Shown here piece by piece: positions 20,345 to 29,718 of a stretch of DNA of 64,000 nucleotides. The position numbers and the translations under genes were made by a program. Origin of the DNA: JANXQG01 sp963719885 (GTDB lineage: Bacteria; Planctomycetota; Planctomycetia; Pirellulales; Thermoguttaceae); the NCBI GenBank assembly GCA_963719885.1, contig CAVRDP010000007.1, positions 124,001-188,000 on the forward strand, given 5' to 3'. The number at the start of each line of letters is the position of its first letter. The first letter of the stretch is position 1. The notes under the pieces were generated by a model. It had not been told where the DNA came from, made no database searches, and saw only the letters and a program-made list of their open reading frames with translations.

Positions 20345-21751
20345 ATGACAAGCGCATCACGTTGGACTCGTCGAGACTTTTCTTCTTGCCGGCGCGGCAG
20401 CCGCCGTTCCGGTCTTCATCCCCGGAAGTGCCCTGGGCCTGGACGGCGGCAGCCCGGCCAGCGAAAAGGTGCGGGTGGGCGTGATCGGCTGCGGGGGCCG
20501 TTCGCGGGTGATTGGCGAGGCGGCCGACGTGAGGGGATTCCAGGTTGTCGCGGCCTGCGATTGCGAGCCCGAAAAGGCCAAGCGCTACGTGAAGGAGCTG
20601 TCCGGCGGCAAGCCGTGGGGCGCGTACACCGACTTCCGCAAGATGATCGAACAAGAGAAGCTCGACGCCGTGATGATCGAAACCACCACGCACGCCCGGG
20701 CGTGGATTGCGATCCTCGCCATGCAGGCCGGCATGCATGCCTACATCGAAAAGCCGATCGCCCTGACCGTGTCCGAAGGTCGGACACTGGTCCGCGCGGC
20801 CCGCAAGTTCAACCGCGTGACACAGGTCGGCACGCAGCAGCGGTCCATGCCCATCAACAACTGGGCCAGCGACCTGGTGAAGAACGGCGGGATCGGCAAA
20901 GTGCTTACCGTGCTGGCCCCGAATTTCATCAGCCCGATTCGGTGGACGAAGACCTCGACCAAGGACATCAAGAAGCCGGTCGAGCCGTGGTGGGACGTGT
21001 GGACGAACCAGGCGGTGCTGCGTCCCTACGCGGGCGAACTCCATCATGGTTGGGGAACCTGGTGGGACTACGACGGAGGTGGCAACTGTTTTGGCGTGAC
21101 CGGTTGGGGCGCGCATTCCTACGACCAGATCAACCGCGCCCTGGGTACCGACGACACCGGGCCCTCTCGCTCGTCCTGGAAGAGGCCGTGGCGGATCGGC
21201 CCTCGGGCAAGTTTGCCCCGCGGAAGAGCGTCGGCGGCGTAGTGCTGGGCGACACGGGCGACGTCGACACGGGTACCGATTACCACGGCATGGCGCGGCT
21301 CAGCGGTCCGCGGGCCAAAGTGACGATGAAGTTCGCCGGCGGCAGGGAATTGAAGCTGCACCTCGACGGCGATCGCGGCCCCGGGCTGGGTGCGATTTTC
21401 GTTGGCGAGAAGGGGAAGATCGAAATCAATCGCAACAAGCTGGCCAGCAATCCCAAGGAACTGGTCCGCAACTCCGCCAATCCCGGACCCAACCGCCGGC
21501 CGGAGACCGCTTATCACATCGAGAATTGGATCGAGTGCATCAAGAGTCCTAGGCCTTGCAACGCCGACGTCGAGATCGGCCATCGGGCCAACACGCTGTG
21601 CTGCCTGGTGAACATCGTGCGCGAGGTCGGCCGCGTCGGCGAGCCGCTGCAGTGGGATCCGGTCGCCGAGCGTTTCACGAACAACAACGGGGCCAACGAG
21701 CTGCTCTCCCGACAACGCCGCAAGGGCTACGAATTGCCAGAGCTAGTGTAA
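20345..21751 (+). CDS. Gfo/Idh/MocA oxidoreductase, Tat-exported (two frameshifts)
   Basis: Starts MTSASRWTRRDF, a twin-arginine signal; with one T removed from the run near 20375 it continues LLAGAAAAVPVFIPGSALG and joins the Rossmann motif VRVGVIGCGGRSRVIGEA. The catalytic-lysine region of the family is YIEKPIALT. A second frame change near 21165 separates the N-terminal ~235 residues from the C-terminal part (PSGKFAPRKSVGG ... AYHIENWIECIKSPRPCNADVEIGHRANTL), the typical planctomycete Gfo/Idh ending. Repaired length ~468 residues. NAD(P)-dependent sugar or inositol dehydrogenase is the expected role; exported forms are common in planctomycetes. Confidence 0.8.
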   Translation: MTSASRWTRRDFSSCRRGSRRSGLHPRKCPGPGRRQPGQRKGAGGRDRLRGPFAGDWRGGRREGIPGCRGLRLRARKGQALREGAVRRQAVGRVHRLPQDDRTREARRRDDRNHHARPGVDCDPRHAGRHACLHRKADRPDRVRRSDTGPRGPQVQPRDTGRHAAAVHAHQQLGQRPGEERRDRQSAYRAGPEFHQPDSVDEDLDQGHQEAGRAVVGRVDEPGGAASLRGRTPSWLGNLVGLRRRWQLFWRDRLGRAFLRPDQPRPGYRRHRALSLVLEEAVADRPSGKFAPRKSVGGVVLGDTGDVDTGTDYHGMARLSGPRAKVTMKFAGGRELKLHLDGDRGPGLGAIFVGEKGKIEINRNKLASNPKELVRNSANPGPNRRPETAYHIENWIECIKSPRPCNADVEIGHRANTLCCLVNIVREVGRVGEPLQWDPVAERFTNNNGANELLSRQRRKGYELPELV

Positions 21752-21752
21752 C

Positions 21753-22616
21753 ATGAAGATTCCGAAGTTTTGGGCCCGCGCGACTGCGGAAATGACGCCG
21801 CCGCGGGGCGAGCCGGTGCGCTTGTCCTGCTGGCGCTCTTCCGATACGAGCGAGGCGGCCGCGCACCAAGTCGCCTTGGCCGCCGCACGGCGGATCCTGG
21901 ACGCCTTTCTCCGCGGCAAGCGGCTGGATCGCTACGAATACGGATGTGTGCCGCTGCGGGAAGAGGTTTTGAACCAAGTTGCAGACGCCGACGGCCGGCT
22001 GCTGGGAGTGGTCACGCGCAACGGCTACGGCTCGGCCGTGCTGAACACCGAGCGCGTGATGTTCGTCGACATCGACTTTCCCGAGAACCCCGCCGACGCC
22101 AACAAGTCGCTCTTCAAGGGCCTCTTCGGCCGCAAGCCGAAATCGCCGGAGGAGGAGAAGGAAGAGCATGCCCGCGTGCCTGTCGATCGCTTTCTCGCGG
22201 CCAATCCGTCCTGGGGCATGCGCCTCTATCGGACGTTTGCCGGCCTGCGGGCGATCGTCACGCACGACGTGATGGACCCGCAGAGCACGGCCACGCTGGA
22301 CGTGCTCAAGCAACTGGGCAGCGACCCGCTGTACATCAAGTTGTGCAAAGCCCAGGAGTGTTTTCGCGCCCGGTTGACGCCCAAGCCCTGGCGTTGCGGT
22401 TGCATCCCCAACCCCCTGCGGCATCCGATCACCGATGCGAAGCTGTTGGCTTGGTACGAGCGCTGGAAAGAGGATTACGAATCGCGGCAGGCGCAGTTTG
22501 CCACGTGCCGGCTGCTGGGCCCGCTGGGCAATCCGTTCGTCCATCCCGAGGTCTTGCAGATCGTGGAGATACATGACCTCACCACGCGCGCCAACGAGGC
22601 CGTGCCGCTGGCGTGA
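21753..22616 (+). CDS. Conserved hypothetical protein
   Basis: 287 residues starting MKIPKFWARATAEMTPP, one base after the oxidoreductase stop, so probably co-transcribed. It has an acidic motif VMFVDIDFPENPADANKS, a charged insert (KSPEEEKEEH) and the blocks LRAIVTHDVMDP and RLTPKPWRCGCIPNPLRHP. No signal peptide or membrane helix. I recognise it as a conserved uncharacterised bacterial family but cannot name a function; the DID acidic pair with following basic blocks could bind a metal or nucleotide. Confidence 0.75.
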   Translation: MKIPKFWARATAEMTPPRGEPVRLSCWRSSDTSEAAAHQVALAAARRILDAFLRGKRLDRYEYGCVPLREEVLNQVADADGRLLGVVTRNGYGSAVLNTERVMFVDIDFPENPADANKSLFKGLFGRKPKSPEEEKEEHARVPVDRFLAANPSWGMRLYRTFAGLRAIVTHDVMDPQSTATLDVLKQLGSDPLYIKLCKAQECFRARLTPKPWRCGCIPNPLRHPITDAKLLAWYERWKEDYESRQAQFATCRLLGPLGNPFVHPEVLQIVEIHDLTTRANEAVPLA

Positions 22617-22718
22617 GAGAGCTTCGGTGTCTTTGAATCGGCAAGACGCAGTTCAAGACCTTCTTGACAGGTCGCCGTATAATGCTCTGTCAAGAAATTT
22701 CCTCCTGGGAGAAGGGTT

Positions 22719-23256
22719 ATGGGTACGCCGGAAGTCCCTCTGGAACATGCGCAGCGAAACGATCGCGCACCACGCCCACGAGGCCTCGGAACCGTGGGTG
22801 ATGGGCGTGGCCTTGACTGCCGCCGTTCTGGCCGCGCTGGCCGCAGTTACCGCCTTGTATGCCGAGCATTTTGCCACCGAATCGATGCACGAACTGATCG
22901 AGGCAAACGACAAGTGGAATGAGTCGCAGGCCGACAGTATCAAGGAAAAAGTAATTGAAATCAAGAAAATCGTGCTAAACTACTCGAAAAAGGACTTGGA
23001 TGCCGAAGAAGAGAAGAAGTTAAATGACTACGCGACGAAAAAAGGCGAGAATCGAGCCGAAGCCAAGAAAAAGCAGGAGCAATCGGATGCCCACGTCCGA
23101 AAGCAGTTGCCACTGTCGGTGGGTTTGACCATGTTTCAAGTAGCCATCGCCATCGGAGCGATCTCGGTTCTGACCAAACGGCGCGAGTTCTGGTTCGTTT
23201 GCCTGGCCTTTGGGGCCATTGGGATCGGCTTCCTGATTTGGGGATTGGTTGCCTGA
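22719..23256 (+). CDS. DUF4337-like membrane protein (one frameshift)
   Basis: ATG 22719 gives MGTPEVPLEHAQ, then one extra base near 22755 moves the rest (ETIAHHAHEASEPWVMGVAL) to another frame. Joined, the ~178-residue product has an N-terminal membrane helix (GVALTAAVLAALAAVTALYA), a charged helical hairpin rich in Lys and Glu, and two C-terminal helices (GLTMFQVAIAIGAISVLT; FVCLAFGAIGIGFLIWGLV). That topology and the E-x-PLEH start match DUF4337 proteins, which have no established function. Confidence 0.65.
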
Positions 23257-23378
23257 AACGGCCTTTAATTTAGGGCGATTGCGTAAAACAGAAAAGGATT
23301 CGAGGTAGCTCGCAATTGACACCTTGGCGCCGTTTTGGCATACTGAGGGTTTGAATCATCCATGCTCGGCTGAATTTC

Positions 23379-24558
23379 ATGGAACGAACTGCCCGTATCA
23401 TCGTATGGATCGCTCTTGGGTCGCTGACGGCGTTGACCGCCAACTGCACTTGGGCCCAAGACTGGGCTCGCGACATGTTCGACCCGAGACGGTAAGGGTC
23501 TTACGAGCTACGATTTCGGCACGGTGGCCCGTGGCGCGAAAGTGGAACACGCCTTCGCCGTCGAGAATATCTATCTGGAAGACGCCCACATCAAGTCGGC
23601 CAAAGCGAGTTGCGGCTGCACGTCGCCGGAAGTGCCTACGCAGATTCTCAAGACCTGGAAAAAAGCCTACGTCGTGGCCAAAGTCGATACGATCCACTTC
23701 GAGGGACAGAAGGACGTGACGATCGACGTGGAGTTCGACAAGCCCTTTCCGGCGGAAGTCCAGTTGCACATCCATTGCTACATCCGCTCCGACGTAGTCC
23801 TCGAACCGGGTTCAGTGAATCTCCGTACCGCACAGGGTAGCGCTGCCCAGCAACGGGTGATCGTCCGTTATGCCGGCCGGCCCGACTGGCAAATCCAGCG
23901 GGTCGAATCGGCCAACCCCGGCATTACGGGCAAGGTACTCGAGGTTTCGCGCGGCAATGGCCTGGTGACCTACGACCTCACGGTCAGCCTGGCGGCTAAT
24001 GCCAGGGCCGGCTACTCGCGCAATGAACTCAACCTGATAACCAACGACCCGAATTCCCGCGCACAGCGGGTACCGGTTCCCGTCGAGGCCTTGGTGGTTG
24101 CCCCGGTGAGCGTGCATCCCTCGCCCCTGATCATGGACCCCGTGGCGGCGGGAAGGCTGGAAACCCCCGTGATGCGGCCGCTGGTGGTCGTCAGCGCGTC
24201 GCCGTTCCAGATCACCGCCGTCCAATCGACCAATCCTCGCTTCCGTTGCGAACTCCCGGCGGGTGTGACGGCCGCGCCGGCCACGGTCCACCGCTTGCCG
24301 ATCCTCTTCCTGGGCAGCGATACGCCGGGCAAGGTCGGCACGCGCATTCGCATTCAAACAACCGTGTCGGCGCAACCGGTCGAGGCCGAAGTGAGCATCA
24401 ACTTGACCCAGCCCGCTGGCACCAACAAGACGGCCGAGCGAAGGCCGGCCGAAAGCAATCCGGGGCAGAGCAAACCCGAGCACGGGCTGGTCGATCCGGT
24501 GTTTGGGCCGCCCGGCACGGCTTCCAAGCCGCGATCGTCCATTTTGCAGGAATATTAG
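23379..24558 (+). CDS. DUF1573-type exported protein (one frameshift)
   Basis: ATG 23379 begins a signal peptide (RIIVWIALGSLTALTANC); a single-base shift near 23488 separates it from the body that begins YDFGTVARGAKVEHAFAV. The segment IKSAKASCGCTSPEVPT carries the SCGCT motif of DUF1573 (HYDIN/ASPM-like Ig fold). Further beta-sandwich repeats follow, ending in a Pro/Lys-rich tail. About 390 residues after repair. Probably periplasmic or surface; no enzymatic role known. Confidence 0.75.
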
Positions 24559-24654
24559 CTGAAAACGCAGGCTGGAAGCCTGCGCTCCAACGACAGGCTG
24601 GAAGCCTACGCTACAGCAATCGTCAGGCCGTGAACTTTCACAGGAGTTTTTGCC

Positions 24655-25302
24655 ATGTTACGTCATGCTTTTTGCGTCAGCGGATTGATTTTGACTGCTC
24701 TCTTACCGATGTTGGCCGCCCGGGGGGCCGACAAACCGGTGCCGGCGGCCAAGGACCTCTTCAACGGAAAAAACCTGGAAGGCTGGAAAGTCACCGATTT
24801 TGGCGGCGAGGGAAAGGTCGTCGTTCGCGACGGCACGGTCGTCATGGAGCGCGGCAGCCAAATGACCGGCATCACCTGGACCGGCAAGCCGCCCCGCAAC
24901 AATTACGAGTTGACGCTTGAAGGCAAGCGGATCGAGGGCAGCGATTTCTTCTGCACGACGACGTTCCCCGTGGGCGACAACTATTGTTCGTTCGTTACGG
25001 GCGGCTGGGGCGGCAGCGTGATTGGCCTTTCCAGCATCGATCACATGGATGCCTCGGAGAATCAAACGTCCGCCAGCCGCGAATTCAAGAACGGGACCTG
25101 GTACCAGTTCCGCATCCGCGTGACCGACGACAAGATCGAGGTCTGGATCGATAAGGACCAGGTAGTCGATCAGGGCCGCAAGGACCATACCTTCGGCCTG
25201 CGGATCGAATGCGACGCCTGCCGCCCGCTGGGCATCGCCACCTATGACACGGTCGGCGCGGTGCGGAACATTCGGCTGAAAGAGTTGAAAGTGTTGAAGT
25301 AG
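24655..25302 (+). CDS. DUF1080 (3-keto-disaccharide hydrolase fold) protein
   Basis: 215 residues, starting with a signal peptide (MLRHAFCVSGLILTALLPML) and then the family start KDLFNGKNLEGWKVTDF. The concanavalin-like core is complete, ending IDKDQVVDQGRKDHTFGLR and NIRLKELKVL. Members are exported proteins often fused to or next to sugar-degrading enzymes; some are 3-keto-glucoside hydrolases or lyases. Preceded by CAGGCTGGAAGCCTGCG-type palindromes at 24570-24613. Confidence 0.85.
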   Translation: MLRHAFCVSGLILTALLPMLAARGADKPVPAAKDLFNGKNLEGWKVTDFGGEGKVVVRDGTVVMERGSQMTGITWTGKPPRNNYELTLEGKRIEGSDFFCTTTFPVGDNYCSFVTGGWGGSVIGLSSIDHMDASENQTSASREFKNGTWYQFRIRVTDDKIEVWIDKDQVVDQGRKDHTFGLRIECDACRPLGIATYDTVGAVRNIRLKELKVLK

Positions 25303-25305
25303 TTT

Positions 25306-26625
25306 CTAGGGCACGAAGGTATTGGTCATGAAAAGCGTGTTGTCGGCCACGTTCAGCATCGGTCGATAGGGATGGTAACGCTCGCAGCGGGCGGGGTGGC
25401 CGACATACCACACCAGGTCGATGGTCACGCCCCACGATTCCTGGAGTTCCGCGGTCGTGCCGGTTCCTTGCTTGGGAATCAGATAATTGAATCGGTTCTC
25501 TAGTTCCCAACTCTTTCCCATGGGCACGCGGATTTCGCCGCCGATCACGCCATCGCTGCGACCGGAGAACCCCAGCCAGATCCGCCCGTCACCGCCGCCG
25601 TCAAAATAACGGCGGTAGTAAAAGGCAAAGATATCGGTCGATTCCATGACAATGTAGTTGTTCAGGGGCCGGTCGATGAGCACCCAGTTTCCCCCGCCCG
25701 TACCATAGGCCCCAAAATAGCCGATTTCATGCACTCCGCCCGGAAAGAGGAAGCTCGTGTCGCTGCGGATCTGTTTCATGTCGGTCTTCACGTAATAGTC
25801 GTCGTGCAACCAGTCGTAAACCACTCCCCATTGAAATCCCCAGTCGCGGGCCCGCTTGAAGATTCCGCCCGTGACGAAGAACTGGTTGCGATCGGCCGAG
25901 CGGGGATCGACGGCGTCGTCGCCGGAGAAATTGCTCTGGGCAGCCTCGGCCCCAACCTGCCAGCCCCAATCGAAAATCCCCAGCGGTGCGCCGAAATTAA
26001 AACCCTCGTGGAAGCCGAAGTTGCCGTTCCGCCCTTGGTCCAGCGGCCCTTTGAATCCGTGTACGCCGCCGAAGAATTCCAAGTCGCGGGTCCACCACCG
26101 TTTCAGGCTTTCGTCCCAGGGTGTATCGGGGCCCACGTCGATCTCGTCGCACTCAGCGGGTATCCCGGCTTCGGGAATGTACAACGGGTCCCTGTGCGAC
26201 CCGATCGGTCCATGCCCGCGAAGACGCTCGAGAAATCCCCCTTGGGGCCCGGCCGGTGGCGGCATTCGCTCTGCCGGGCGTCGGCAATCGTCGGGCAGCG
26301 GATCGAGCCAAATCGTGCCTTGGGAACAGTCGCCACCCTCGGGCTCGATGGTCTGCTCCGAGCAGTTGCACTTTGGCGTCGGGTCGAAAGGCGGCTTCTC
26401 GCCGACTTGGCCGGAAGAGAAATAAGCTCCCCGCTCCGTTTGAGAGACGGATGGCGAGAAAGATGGCGACTCGTCGACGGGGCCGGAGGAGAAATAATCG
26501 TTATTTGCGTCCGACGATTGCGCTCCAACGGCGGCGGCCCAGCCCAACAGCATGATCGCTGCGATCCACACGCCAAATCTAGGGGGCCTTGTCCGGGGCA
26601 CAAGCCGCGTCCCAGGGGTTTTCAT
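25306..26625 (-). CDS. Exported beta-barrel-like planctomycete protein (DUF6666-like)
   Basis: 439 residues with an N-terminal signal (VWIAAIMLLGWAAAVGA), a Cys- and Pro-rich linker (KCNCSEQTIEPEGGDCSQ), then a region of alternating aromatic beta strands (WWTRDLEFFGGVHGF, FDWGWQVGAEAAQSNF, WGFQWGVVYDWLHDDYYV, IWLGFSGRSDGVIGGE) ending in MTNTFVP. This resembles planctomycete proteins annotated DUF6666, suspected outer-membrane barrels. Function unknown. It converges with the DUF1080 gene with 3 bases between. Confidence 0.6.
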   Translation of the reverse strand: MKTPGTRLVPRTRPPRFGVWIAAIMLLGWAAAVGAQSSDANNDYFSSGPVDESPSFSPSVSQTERGAYFSSGQVGEKPPFDPTPKCNCSEQTIEPEGGDCSQGTIWLDPLPDDCRRPAERMPPPAGPQGGFLERLRGHGPIGSHRDPLYIPEAGIPAECDEIDVGPDTPWDESLKRWWTRDLEFFGGVHGFKGPLDQGRNGNFGFHEGFNFGAPLGIFDWGWQVGAEAAQSNFSGDDAVDPRSADRNQFFVTGGIFKRARDWGFQWGVVYDWLHDDYYVKTDMKQIRSDTSFLFPGGVHEIGYFGAYGTGGGNWVLIDRPLNNYIVMESTDIFAFYYRRYFDGGGDGRIWLGFSGRSDGVIGGEIRVPMGKSWELENRFNYLIPKQGTGTTAELQESWGVTIDLVWYVGHPARCERYHPYRPMLNVADNTLFMTNTFVP

Positions 26626-26749
26626 GGGGAAGAATAGCTAGGGGAAGATAGCGAATTTAGTTGACTATCGCAATGGGGAATCGGCAGCGAAGACTTTGAT
26701 CGCCTATTTTCCGCAGCTTGTCAGGCCGACCTAACCTGAAATATCTAAC

Positions 26750-29413
26750 TTAGGTCGACGGTTGTACGACCAGCACGCTCGTCCACCCCTGGCTCGGCGC
26801 AAAGTTGGCATCACCGCCGAACACGGCGTAGATCGCCTGGGGCCCCGGCGGCAACGCGGTCACGCTAAAGGTCCACTCGTGGTTGTTGTCGTACGTGGCG
26901 GTTCCGAGCAACATCGCACCTGTGCCGCCGCCCGCCGGGTTGGCCGCGGAGGAAAGGTCGTACACATAGACCATGTCGCTGTTTGAGAACGTCGAAGCGC
27001 TGACAGTGGCCGGGCTAACCGTGATCGTGAAGCTGTCCGGGCTGCCCGCCGTGATCTGCTGCTGCGTCGCCGCCACCGTTGTAGTGGTTGCGACGGGAGT
27101 GGACGGCGGCGTGGTGGCAGTCGGCGGTACGACGAGCACGGTCGCCAATCCCTGGCTGGGTGCGTAGGCGGGGTCACCGCCGAAGACGGCGTCGATCACG
27201 TGGAGCCCCGCCGCGCGCAACGGACTGCTCAAAGTGATGCTCGTGGTGAAGGTCCACAGCGACTCGACGCCGTTGCTGCTCTCGTACGTGGCGTATCCCA
27301 GCAAGGTCTTGGCCGTGACGCTGCCCGCAGCGTTGCCCGCGGGGGAAACGTCATACATTGAGACCGTGTCAGAGCTTGGGACCGCCGGCGTGACCGTGAC
27401 GGTAAAGCTGGCCTCGCTGCCCACTGCGACTTGCTGCTGCTGCGGCGTTACCGTCGTCGTGGTGGCGACAGGAGTAGGCGGCGGGTTACTCGGCACCACC
27501 TGCACGCTCGCAAACCCTTGGCTGGGCAAGAAGTTGGCGTCACCGCCGAAGACGGCGTCGATCATGTGGTTCCCCACGCTCAACGGAGTCGTCGTGGTGA
27601 AGGTCCAGTCCGAGTTGGTGCTGTCGTATGTGGCGGTTCCCAGCAGCGTACTGCACGTGATGCCGCCCGCTGCGTTCTTTGGGGAAACGTCATACACATT
27701 GACCGTGTCGGTGTCGGGGACCGTCGTCGGGCTGACCGCGATGACGAAGCTGGCTTCGCTGCCCGCCGTGATCGTTTGCTGCGTTGGCGTCACCACGGTC
27801 GTGGTGGGGACGGGAGCGGGCGGCGGCGTGGTGGAGAAAATCACCTCATAGAACGGCTGGGAGGTGCTGCCCGCAAAAGTGGCGGCCGCGTCGGGAATAT
27901 AGACCGCCGTGATGGCATCCGTGCCGAGCGGCAAGGCCGCGATCAAGGGGGTGGTGGAGGGTACGCTGAGCTCCGCTTGTCCGTTGACCAACTGCACCGG
28001 GCTTCCCAAGTCCACGTTGTTGTCCAGGAACTGGACGCTGCCGGTCAGGCCTTGGAAAATGGGCGGCATGACCGGAGGAGGAGAATTTGGTCCGGCGGGC
28101 GGCGTGGCACCGATCACCGGGCCGAAGTTACCGGGCATGACCGTGGCCGCGAGAGTCACGGTCGAGCCGTAGAGCGCCGGATCCGGGCTGGCCCACACCA
28201 CGGTGCTACTGGGCGAAGGGCTGGCTGCAACAATGGTTACGCTATCGGGCGCTGCCGTGCTGTCGCTGGGCAGGTAGTTTTGGTCGCCCAGGTAGTAGGC
28301 GACGATGGTATGCGTCCCCACCGGCAAGTTCGCGTCGACGAAACTGGCCAAACCCGTGTTGTCCGTATTGGCGGCTGCGATTTTCGGAGTCCAAGTGACG
28401 TAGGCCTTGCCAAGCACCGTGGACGGGTCGGTGGAAGTATCGACGAAACTGACGAAGCCGCTGGGAACTCCCGCGCCCGGACTGACGACTTGCACCATCG
28501 CTTTGAAGACGACCGGCTGGCCAAAGGCCACGGGAGAGGAGCCGGCCGACGATGTCAAGGTGGTCGTCGTCGAGGCCTGGGCCACCGGCAGCGACAACGG
28601 AGTTGCCGTGCTCTGGGCAAAATCAATGTCGCCTTGGTAGACGGCGGTGATCGTGTTCTGGCCTACGGGCAGCCCCAAGACCCCTGGCACAGCGCCCACC
28701 TGCGGCGTACCCGCGGGCGTCGGGGGAATCGAGTTGCTCGGAATCGTCAGAGTGGCGACGCCGCTGCTGTTGAGCCCCTCGCTTATGCTAACGCCCGGAA
28801 TACTGCTGATAGTGAATACGACGCAGCCGGTCGGCGTGCCGTAGCCAGTGACGCTGGGGGCCACGGTCGCGGTAATCGTGAGCGGTTCGCCGTAGACCGG
28901 AGCCGGATCGGACGAGGCCAAGGTGGTTGTCGTGGCGGCCTGAGTCACCGCGACGGGGACGGGGTTGCTCGTTTCCAACGTGCCGGCCGAATCGGTGAAT
29001 TCCGCTTCGAGGTTATAGGTGCCAACGTTCAAGTTTGTCAGGCCAAAGGAGACATTCCCGCTGCCGTCCGTTGCGCCCTTGACCAGGATCTGACTGGCGC
29101 TTCCGGCGGTCAAGCCGACATTGAGCAGATCGACCTCCGTGTTGGCCGGAGGCGGAAGGTTGGTGACCGCGTCCACGACGGTTGCGCCGATCGACTCGGT
29201 CTGCCCGAACGACCATGAGGAGGCCGTGGGATTTCCCAAGGTAACGCTCAGCAGGCATCGACCTTCCAGCGGTTCCAGCAACAAGCGGCGGCCGAACCTG
29301 GTGCGGTCCAAGGGCCGCTGTTTGCGAACAATCGCTTTTCTTTCCTGAAGGCAACTTCTTTCCTGAAGAGAACATGATAATCCTTCCTCCTTACGCGCCG
29401 TAACAAGGCCCAC
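26750..29413 (-). CDS. Large Ig-like repeat surface protein
   Basis: 887 residues. The N-terminus has the planctomycete sorting-type motif LLLEPLEGRCLLS (residues ~44-56), seen on very large exported proteins of this phylum. The rest is bacterial Ig-like repeats. The last three, ~105 residues each, are close copies with the pattern ATTTTVxxTQQQ, AGSxASFTxTVSP, LLGTATY, WTFTT, IDAVFGGD, PSQGxAxVxVV. Ser, Thr, Val and Pro dominate. The start at 29413 is uncertain because the first 40 residues look atypical. Likely adhesive or structural. Confidence 0.75.
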   Translation of the reverse strand: MGLVTARKEEGLSCSLQERSCLQERKAIVRKQRPLDRTRFGRRLLLEPLEGRCLLSVTLGNPTASSWSFGQTESIGATVVDAVTNLPPPANTEVDLLNVGLTAGSASQILVKGATDGSGNVSFGLTNLNVGTYNLEAEFTDSAGTLETSNPVPVAVTQAATTTTLASSDPAPVYGEPLTITATVAPSVTGYGTPTGCVVFTISSIPGVSISEGLNSSGVATLTIPSNSIPPTPAGTPQVGAVPGVLGLPVGQNTITAVYQGDIDFAQSTATPLSLPVAQASTTTTLTSSAGSSPVAFGQPVVFKAMVQVVSPGAGVPSGFVSFVDTSTDPSTVLGKAYVTWTPKIAAANTDNTGLASFVDANLPVGTHTIVAYYLGDQNYLPSDSTAAPDSVTIVAASPSPSSTVVWASPDPALYGSTVTLAATVMPGNFGPVIGATPPAGPNSPPPVMPPIFQGLTGSVQFLDNNVDLGSPVQLVNGQAELSVPSTTPLIAALPLGTDAITAVYIPDAAATFAGSTSQPFYEVIFSTTPPPAPVPTTTVVTPTQQTITAGSEASFVIAVSPTTVPDTDTVNVYDVSPKNAAGGITCSTLLGTATYDSTNSDWTFTTTTPLSVGNHMIDAVFGGDANFLPSQGFASVQVVPSNPPPTPVATTTTVTPQQQQVAVGSEASFTVTVTPAVPSSDTVSMYDVSPAGNAAGSVTAKTLLGYATYESSNGVESLWTFTTSITLSSPLRAAGLHVIDAVFGGDPAYAPSQGLATVLVVPPTATTPPSTPVATTTTVAATQQQITAGSPDSFTITVSPATVSASTFSNSDMVYVYDLSSAANPAGGGTGAMLLGTATYDNNHEWTFSVTALPPGPQAIYAVFGGDANFAPSQGWTSVLVVQPST

Positions 29414-29718
29414 CCTTATGCGGCTTGATACAGATAACCAGTTCGTCGCCGACGCCCCGCGCCCGCCTGGACGGCAAGATCGCGGCAGAATATAGAATGA
29501 AGTTCTTCACGAGCCAAACCGCTGTAGTCGACCAATTGCCCTTTGGTCCAGGGGCCATGATAGCAAAAATAGAATAACGTGTCAATTATCCACGTCGAGA
29601 TTTTTCGCGATTTTCTTAGGTTCGATTATAATGGGATTCCGTCCGAACAAGCGATTTCCAGCCGGTAGAGAGTCGATAGCCCTGCTTTTGTGGGGCCGAC
29701 GAGAGAGAAACATCGACG
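29414..29718. other. Divergent intergenic region
   Basis: About 305 bases between the divergent Ig-repeat and PEP-CTERM genes. It is AT-richer than its surroundings near 29560-29640 and must hold both promoters, but I could not pick convincing -35/-10 pairs. Confidence 0.4.
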